A stretch of 5,203 bases of DNA from Solirubrobacterales bacterium (GTDB taxonomy: Bacteria; Actinomycetota; Thermoleophilia; Solirubrobacterales; Solirubrobacteraceae): the NCBI GenBank assembly GCA_003157595.1, contig PMKB01000327.1, forward strand, positions 1 through 5,203, given 5' to 3'. Position 1 is the first letter of the stretch; every line of letters begins with the position of its first letter. Under the pieces are notes generated by a model, which was given only the letters and a program-made list of their open reading frames with translations, did not search any database and was not told where the DNA came from. This document shows positions 1-5,203 of this stretch, piece by piece. The position numbers were made by a program, and so were the translations under genes.

Positions 1-531
1 GCCCGCGCGCCGCGCGCCCGGAGCCGTCGCCGGCCGCTGATCGCGCTCGCCGGCGGCTTCGCGGCCGCGATCGCGCTGGCGATCGTGATCGTGCTCGTCG
101 GCAGCTCGCAGCCGCCGACGCTGCTGCGGGTCTCGCAGATCGCGCTGGCGCGCGCGACCGCTCCGGCGCCGCGGTCGCTGGTCGCGGCGGGGACGACGAT
201 TCCCTTCCCGCAGTGGTCTGGGCGCGGCTGGCCAAGCCGCGGTATGCGCAGCGACTCGGTCGACGGCCGCACGGTGACGACCGAGTTCTACAGCTCCTAT
301 CCGAATGGCGCGCTCGGCTACGCGATCGTCTCCGGCGCGCCGCTGAACTGGGGCGCCGGCGAACGCACGCGCACGCGAGCCGGCTCGCACTACCGGCTGA
401 TCAGCAACGCCGGCGCGCAGATCGTCGCCTGGGTCCAGGACGGCCACACCTGCATGCTCGTTTCGCGCTCCGCCTCGACGGCGACGCTGCTGGCGCTCGC
501 CGTCGCCCAGGACCGCGCAGCGCCCGTCTGA
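1..531 (+). CDS. Membrane-anchored protein, probable anti-sigma-factor-like C-terminal half (5' end outside window)
   Basis: The frame is open from base 1 to the TGA at 529-531, so the true start lies upstream and 176 codons are visible. Window residues 1-11 are Arg-rich (RSRRR at 8-11 and before) and are followed by one hydrophobic segment at about 12-34, which suggests a cytoplasmic N-terminus and an external C-terminus. A Pro/Ala-rich linker (about 50-70) leads to a small soluble domain. Its recognisable blocks are DGRTVTTEFY (88-97), LGYAIVSG (105-112) and VAWVQDGHTCMLVSR (142-156), then an Ala/Leu helix. From memory, this RTVTT...YAIV...DGHTC-L pattern is typical of the external domain of actinobacterial membrane anti-sigma factors encoded beside ECF sigma factors. 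The zinc-binding anti-sigma domain would then lie off-window, so the role is inferred. A GTG at 85 falls inside the membrane segment and is an unlikely start. The next gene begins 19 bases downstream. Confidence 0.6.
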   Translation, partial: ARAPRARSRRRPLIALAGGFAAAIALAIVIVLVGSSQPPTLLRVSQIALARATAPAPRSLVAAGTTIPFPQWSGRGWPSRGMRSDSVDGRTVTTEFYSSYPNGALGYAIVSGAPLNWGAGERTRTRAGSHYRLISNAGAQIVAWVQDGHTCMLVSRSASTATLLALAVAQDRAAPV

Positions 532-536
532 TCGGG

Positions 537-542
537 TAGCGT
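537..542 (+). promoter_or_regulatory. Candidate -10 hexamer (TAGCGT) for a leaderless aminotransferase transcript
   Basis: TAGCGT matches the TANNNT -10 consensus and ends 8 bases before the ATG at 551. Transcription would therefore start at or very near the start codon. No purine-rich Shine-Dalgarno sequence is visible in the 19-base gap. No TTGACA-like -35 is recognisable 16-19 bases further upstream, which would lie inside the preceding gene. Assigned by pattern only. Confidence 0.4.
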
Positions 543-550
543 GCGCAGCG

Positions 551-1330
551 ATGCAATCCGAGCTTGCCTGCATCGACGGGCAACTACTCGACGCGGCGGC
601 GGCCGTCATCCCGGTCACCGATCACGGGCTGCTGCGCGGCGACGGCGCCTTCGAGGTCGTGCGGCTGTATGACGGCGTGCCCTACGCGCTGGACGAGCAT
701 CTTGCGCGCCTGACGCGCTCGGCCGCCGGGCTGCGGCTGGCGCTGGACGCGGAGGCCTTCCGCTCGGACGTCGCAAAGCTGCTGGCCGCGCGCGAGCCGG
801 CCGACGAGCTGGTGCGCATGCTCGCCACCCGCGGCGGGCGCCGTGTCGTGCTGACCGAGGCGATCGCGGCGATGCCGCCGACACTCGCGCTCGTGCCGGT
901 CACCTACGCGCCGCCGCGGCTGCTCGACGGCATCAAGTCGCTCTCCTACGCCGCCAACATGCTGGCCTCGCGGCTCGCCCGCGAACAGGGCGGGGACGAG
1001 GCGCTGCTCGTGACGCCGCACGGCCGCGTGCTCGAGTCCCCGACCGCAGCGTTCTTCCTCGTGCGAGACGGAGAGGTCTGGACGGCGCCGCTGCGCGACC
1101 ACGTGCTCGACTCGATCACGCGCCGGATCGTGCTGGCGGTCGCGGCGGTGCGCGAGGAGCCGATCGAGCTGGACGCGCTCGCCGGCGCCCAGGAGGCGTT
1201 CCTCGCCTCGACCCCGTTCGAGGTCTCGGCCGTGCGCGCGGCCGGCCCGCACCGCTACGAGGCGCCCGGACCGCGCACGCGCGAGATCGCCTTGCTCGTG
1301 CGCGAGAGGATCGCGTCCGAGCTGCGCTGA
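551..1330 (+). CDS. Aminotransferase class IV / 4-amino-4-deoxychorismate lyase family protein
   Basis: This 259-residue protein has the usual length and motif order of the fold-type IV PLP enzymes. The N-terminal block LLRGDGAFEVVRLYDG (27-42) is followed by EHLARLTRSAAGL (49-61), whose Arg53 is the family's phosphate-binding arginine. GIKSLSYAANMLASRLA (127-143) contains the expected Schiff-base lysine Lys129. DEALLVTPHGRVLESPTAAFF (149-169) contains Glu162, which should contact the pyridine nitrogen. The C-terminal cofactor loop is DSITRR (187-192). The family covers PabC (folate pathway), IlvE and D-amino-acid aminotransferase, and sequence reading alone does not choose between them. The common Asn in the E-G-x-x-S-N-x-F motif is Ala167 here. 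The start is ATG 551, where the first block (about 8 residues before DGQLL) fits the family N-terminus. The stop overlaps the next gene's ATG by one base, so the two are probably co-translated. No pabA or pabB is visible nearby. Confidence 0.88.
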   Translation: MQSELACIDGQLLDAAAAVIPVTDHGLLRGDGAFEVVRLYDGVPYALDEHLARLTRSAAGLRLALDAEAFRSDVAKLLAAREPADELVRMLATRGGRRVVLTEAIAAMPPTLALVPVTYAPPRLLDGIKSLSYAANMLASRLAREQGGDEALLVTPHGRVLESPTAAFFLVRDGEVWTAPLRDHVLDSITRRIVLAVAAVREEPIELDALAGAQEAFLASTPFEVSAVRAAGPHRYEAPGPRTREIALLVRERIASELR

Positions 1331-1332
1331 TG
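1328..1332 (+). promoter_or_regulatory. TGATG stop/start overlap (translational coupling)
   Basis: The aminotransferase TGA (1328-1330) shares its final A with the epimerase ATG (1330-1332). The nearest purine-rich stretch, GAGAGGA, is about 20 bases upstream and too far to act as a normal ribosome binding site. Re-initiation by ribosomes finishing the upstream gene is the simplest reading. Confidence 0.75.
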
Positions 1333-2358
1333 CGCGTCGCGACGGTGCTCGGCAACCGCCCGCAGTTCGTCAAAGCGGCCGCCGTGTCGGGGCCGCTGCG
1401 CGAACGCCACGAGGAGCTCTTGATCCACACCGGGCAGCACCACGACACGCAGCTCTCGGCGGTCTTCTTCGAGGAGCTGGGGCTGCCGGCGCCCGAGTAC
1501 TCACTCGAGATCTCGGGCGGCTCGAACAGCTCGCAGCTGGGGCGCATGGTCGTCGCGCTGGCGCCGCTGCTGGCGGAGCTTGCGCCCGATCTCGTGCTGC
1601 TCTACGGCGACACCAACTCCACCCTCGCCGGGGCGCTTGCGGCAGCCGACCTCGGGACGCCGGTGGCCCACGTCGAGGCCGGCATGCGCGCGTTCGACCG
1701 CAGCCTGCCCGAGGAGCGAAACCGCGTCCTGACCGACCAGCTCTCGCAGCTACTGCTGTGCTCGACGCGGTCCGCCGCGGCGCAGCTGGCCCTCGAGCGC
1801 ACGCCGGGCCGGACGGTCGTGGTCGGCGATGTGATGGTCGACGTCGCCTACGCCACGCGCGAGCGGGCGCTGGCGCGCACGCAGACGCTCGAACGCTTCG
1901 GCGTCGGGCCCGGCGGCTATGTGCTGGTCACCGCGCACCGCGCCGCCAACGTCGATGACCCGGCGGCGCTCGAGCGTCTGGTGGCGCTGCTCGAGGCGGT
2001 CGGGGGAAACCTGCTCATGCCGGTCCACCCCCGCACCCGCGAGCGGCTGGAGCGACACGGCCTCTATGCCCGGGCGGCGAAGGCCGCCTCATTGACAGAC
2101 CCGCTCGGCTATCTCGACTTCGCCGCGCTGCTCTGCCACGCGCGCGCGGTGCTGACCGATTCGGGCGGTGTGCAGAAGGAGGCCTATCTCGCCGGGGTGC
2201 GCTGCGTCACGCTGCGCGAGAGCACCGAGTGGACCGAGACCGTGGATGCCGGCTGGAACACGCTGGTGGGGCTCGACGCCGGGGCGGCCGTCGCGGCGCT
2301 GGCACGCCCGGCACCGGCGCAGCGCCCGGCGCTGTGGGGTGACGGGCACGCCGGGGCG

Positions 2359-3815
<1,457 letters not shown>

Positions 3816-4589
3816 TCAGGGTGAGCCGGGCCCCTCGCCCGCCACCTCGTAGGCGACGCGCCGGGCGTCGCCGCCGAAGAACGGCAGGATCTCGCACATT
3901 CCCTCGAGCCGCGAGACGATCCGCTCCCCCAGCTGGGCCGCCAGCTCGTCGCGTCCGAGGTTGGAGGTGACGAGCGTCGAGCGCTCGTCCTCGTAGCGGG
4001 CGTTGATGATCGTGTAGAGCTGCTCGAGTACCCAGTCGGTGCGATGCTCGGCGCCGAGGTCGTCGATGTGCAGCAGGTCGGCGGCGGCCAGGCGGTCGAG
4101 GAAGTCGAGCACGCCGCCGCCGTTACCCCGCGACGGGCCGCCTGACCCCCGCGACGGCGGGTCGATCGACTCGCGGATCACGCTCAGCAGGCGGGGGCAG
4201 GAGTAGATCGCGACGGTGCGCCCCGCGTCGATCGCCGCTTTCGAGACGATCATCGCAAGCGCCGTCTTGCCGGTGCCGAAGCTCCCCGTCAGCCACAGCC
4301 CGTGGCCGGCGTCGAGGTTGCCGGAGATGTTGGCGACGAAGGCGCGGATCTCGCGGACCTGGGTCGGGCAGCGCCGCTCGATGTCGATCACATCCGAGTG
4401 CTCGAAGGAGATCGCGCGGTAGCGCTTGGGGATGCGCGCCTCCAGCGCGCGGGCGCGCGTCGCCGCGATCCGCAGCGAGCGGCAGCGGCAGTCGCGCGCG
4501 GTCGCATTCGGCTCGTCGATCACGAAGCCGCTGCCGTCGCAGATGCCGAACTCGCAGGGGTGGGAAGCCGAGGCCGGGTTGGTGGACAT
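3816..4589 (-). CDS. DnaC/DnaI/IstB-like AAA+ ATPase (putative helicase loader) with N-terminal Cys cluster
   Basis: The 257-residue protein has a short N-terminal region with four cysteines, Cys12-x4-Cys17 and Cys34-x-Cys36. This resembles the zinc-binding N-terminus of DnaI/DnaC-type loaders. A linker, ARIPKRYRAISFEH (51-64), has the R-x-P-x-R-Y-R pattern common before the ATPase core. The core shows Walker A GSFGTGKT (102-109, Lys108), Walker B LLHIDDLGAE (172-181, Asp176/177), sensor 1 TSN (208-210) and the arginine-finger region GERIVSRLEGM (221-231). Known relatives load the replicative helicase DnaB or, as IstB, assist IS21-family transposition. No IstA-like transposase is visible, so a chromosomal loader role is favoured but inferred. 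ATG 4589 is chosen because the cysteine motif starts 11 residues later and GGAAG lies 4 bases before it. The frame stays open to 4781, but that extension has no family-like sequence. A Gly/Ser/Arg repeat lies at 144-159. Confidence 0.83.
   Translation of the reverse strand: MSTNPASASHPCEFGICDGSGFVIDEPNATARDCRCRSLRIAATRARALEARIPKRYRAISFEHSDVIDIERRCPTQVREIRAFVANISGNLDAGHGLWLTGSFGTGKTALAMIVSKAAIDAGRTVAIYSCPRLLSVIRESIDPPSRGSGGPSRGNGGGVLDFLDRLAAADLLHIDDLGAEHRTDWVLEQLYTIINARYEDERSTLVTSNLGRDELAAQLGERIVSRLEGMCEILPFFGGDARRVAYEVAGEGPGSP
4126..4157 (-). repeat. Short in-frame repeat coding PSRGSGG / PSRGNGG
   Basis: An 11-base unit (CCCCGCGACGG on the plus strand) occurs at 4126-4136 and again at 4147-4157, a 21-base or seven-codon offset. 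In the DnaC-like protein it gives PSRGSGG followed by PSRGNGG (residues 145-158), a flexible low-complexity insert between Walker A and Walker B. Confidence 0.75.
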
Positions 4590-4598
4590 CGCGCTTCC

Positions 4599-4604
4599 AC
4601 AATA
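4599..4604 (-). promoter_or_regulatory. Candidate -10 hexamer (TATTGT) for the DnaC-like gene
   Basis: On the minus strand TATTGT is followed by GGAAGCGCG and then ATG, nine bases between hexamer and start. It fits TANNNT and suggests a leaderless or near-leaderless transcript. The intervening GGAAG could instead act as a weak ribosome binding site if transcription begins further upstream. No clear -35 is seen. Confidence 0.4.
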
Positions 4605-4652
4605 GAGGCGGGTTCGGCCTTCGCCGCGCCCATGCCCGGCGCCCGGCGCTCC

Positions 4653-4683
4653 TTGCGAGCAATCTGCGCGTTTCGCGTATCGT
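4653..4683 (+). promoter_or_regulatory. Possible sigma-70-type promoter for the aldo/keto reductase
   Basis: TTGCGA (4653-4658, four of six matches to TTGACA) and TATCGT (4678-4683) are separated by 19 bases, slightly more than optimal. This would give a 5' leader of roughly 115 bases before the ATG at 4808. It is the best plus-strand candidate in the divergent region but is not strong. The imperfect palindrome TTGCGAGCAA (4653-4662) overlaps the -35 and could be an operator. Confidence 0.3.
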
Positions 4684-4733
4684 CGCGTCGTGAGCGCGGC
4701 GGGTGCGGCGCGGGTACTGACGGGCAGTTGCGG

Positions 4734-4770
4734 CGCAAGCGGGTCGCCGGCGACGGCGAGCGCGCTTGCG
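4734..4770. other. Nested inverted repeats in the divergent intergenic region
   Basis: Outer arms CGCAAGCG (4734-4741) and CGCTTGCG (4763-4770) are perfect complements. They enclose a perfect 12-base palindrome, GTCGCCGGCGAC (4743-4754). The structure ends 37 bases before the reductase ATG, so it could fold in the mRNA leader or be a two-fold symmetric protein site. Nothing else gene-like is visible in the 218-bp gap between 4590 and 4807. Confidence 0.5.
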
Positions 4771-4794
4771 GGCCAGACCATCGAGACACAGACG

Positions 4795-4800
4795 AAGGAG
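4795..4800 (+). promoter_or_regulatory. Strong Shine-Dalgarno sequence (AAGGAG)
   Basis: AAGGAG sits 7 bases before the ATG at 4808, the ideal distance, and fixes that start. It contrasts with the other starts in the window, which lack a comparable site. Confidence 0.85.
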
Positions 4801-4807
4801 ACACACC

Positions 4808-5203
4808 ATGGCGGAAACCCGGCTGGCGACGGCGGAGCTCGGCTCCACGGGCCTGGAGATCACGCGGGTCGGGTTCGGCGCGTGGGCGATCGGCGGAGCG
4901 TGGCGGTTTGGCTGGGGGCCCCAGGACGACGATCAGTCGATCGCGGCGATCCACCACGCGCTCGAGCTCGGGATCAATTGGATCGACACTGCCGCCGCCT
5001 ACGGCTTCGGCCGTTCCGAGGAGGTCATCGGCCGCGCGCTGGCGGGACTGAGCGAGCGCCCCTACGTGTTCACCAAGTGCTCGATGGTCGAGGGACCCGA
5101 CGGCACCGTGGTCAGCACCCTGGGGCGCGACTCGATCCGCCGGGAGGCGGAGGCGAGCCTCGCGCGCCTGGGCGTCGATGCGATCGACCTCTACCAGATC
5201 CAC
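4808..5203 (+). CDS. Aldo/keto reductase (3' end outside window)
   Basis: The frame is open from ATG 4808 to the last base, giving 132 residues of a family usually about 300-330 long, so roughly the C-terminal 60% is missing. The N-terminus has the family pattern ELGSTGLEITRVGFGAWAIGG (10-30). All four catalytic tetrad residues are present: Asp60 and Tyr65 in NWIDTAAAYGFGRSEEVIG (57-75), Lys90 in YVFTKCS (86-92), and His132 in DAIDLYQIH (124-132), the final codon of the window. These (beta/alpha)8-barrel cytoplasmic enzymes reduce carbonyl groups with NADPH. The GAWAIGG and YGFGRSEE wording resembles the IolS/YhdN-like (AKR11-type) branch, but the substrate cannot be told. It is transcribed divergently from the DnaC-like gene. 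Confidence 0.93.
   Translation, partial: MAETRLATAELGSTGLEITRVGFGAWAIGGAWRFGWGPQDDDQSIAAIHHALELGINWIDTAAAYGFGRSEEVIGRALAGLSERPYVFTKCSMVEGPDGTVVSTLGRDSIRREAEASLARLGVDAIDLYQIH

Noticed and set aside
584..1252. A 222-codon minus-strand frame inside the aminotransferase gene
   Set aside because: Its product is Arg/Gln/His-rich low-complexity sequence, while the opposite strand carries all class IV motifs.
3816..4589. IS21-type mobile element based on IstB similarity
   Set aside because: No IstA-like integrase, terminal inverted repeats or target duplication is visible, and the neighbours are ordinary chromosomal genes.
4634..4647. Tandem GCCCGGC repeats in the divergent intergenic region
   Set aside because: Two short GC-only units are within chance expectation for this base composition.
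4590..4781. 64-codon N-terminal extension of the DnaC-like protein
   Set aside because: The extension has no family-like sequence and crosses the promoter region. ATG 4589 has a nearby GGAAG and puts the cysteine cluster at the normal place.

Overview
The window is very GC-rich DNA with tightly packed genes. It looks like the chromosome of a high-GC actinobacterium, possibly Thermoleophilia/Solirubrobacterales. That placement is inferred from base composition, from the style of the first gene's extracellular domain, and from start regions that carry a TANNNT -10 hexamer 7-9 bases before ATG instead of a Shine-Dalgarno sequence. It has not been tested by any search.

Layout. Positions 1-531 (+) hold the 3' part of a gene for a membrane-anchored protein, probably the C-terminal half of an anti-sigma-factor-like protein. 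After 19 bases come two plus-strand genes that overlap by one base (TGATG). The first is a fold-type IV PLP enzyme (551-1330; aminodeoxychorismate lyase or branched-chain/D-amino-acid aminotransferase family). The second is a non-hydrolysing UDP-N-acetylglucosamine 2-epimerase (1330-2397). They converge on purA, adenylosuccinate synthetase (3737 down to 2424, minus strand). The convergent junction carries an exact tandem 42-bp duplication (39/42 identical). Copy 1 ends the epimerase and copy 2 supplies the last codons and stop of purA.

Upstream of purA, on the same strand, is a DnaC/DnaI/IstB-type AAA+ ATPase with an N-terminal four-cysteine cluster (4589 down to 3816). A 218-bp divergent intergenic region with nested palindromes follows. 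An aldo/keto reductase then runs off the right edge (4808-5203+), with a strong AAGGAG ribosome binding site and all four catalytic tetrad residues visible; the histidine is the last codon in the window.

The genes are mostly housekeeping: purine synthesis, nucleotide-sugar epimerisation, PLP chemistry, redox, and probably helicase loading. I found no CRISPR array, tRNA, rRNA, transposase or complete mobile element, and no convincing new multi-gene system. The points most worth a second look are the 42-bp duplication at the convergent junction, the recurring leaderless-type start signals, and a DnaC-like loader in what looks like an actinobacterial chromosome.
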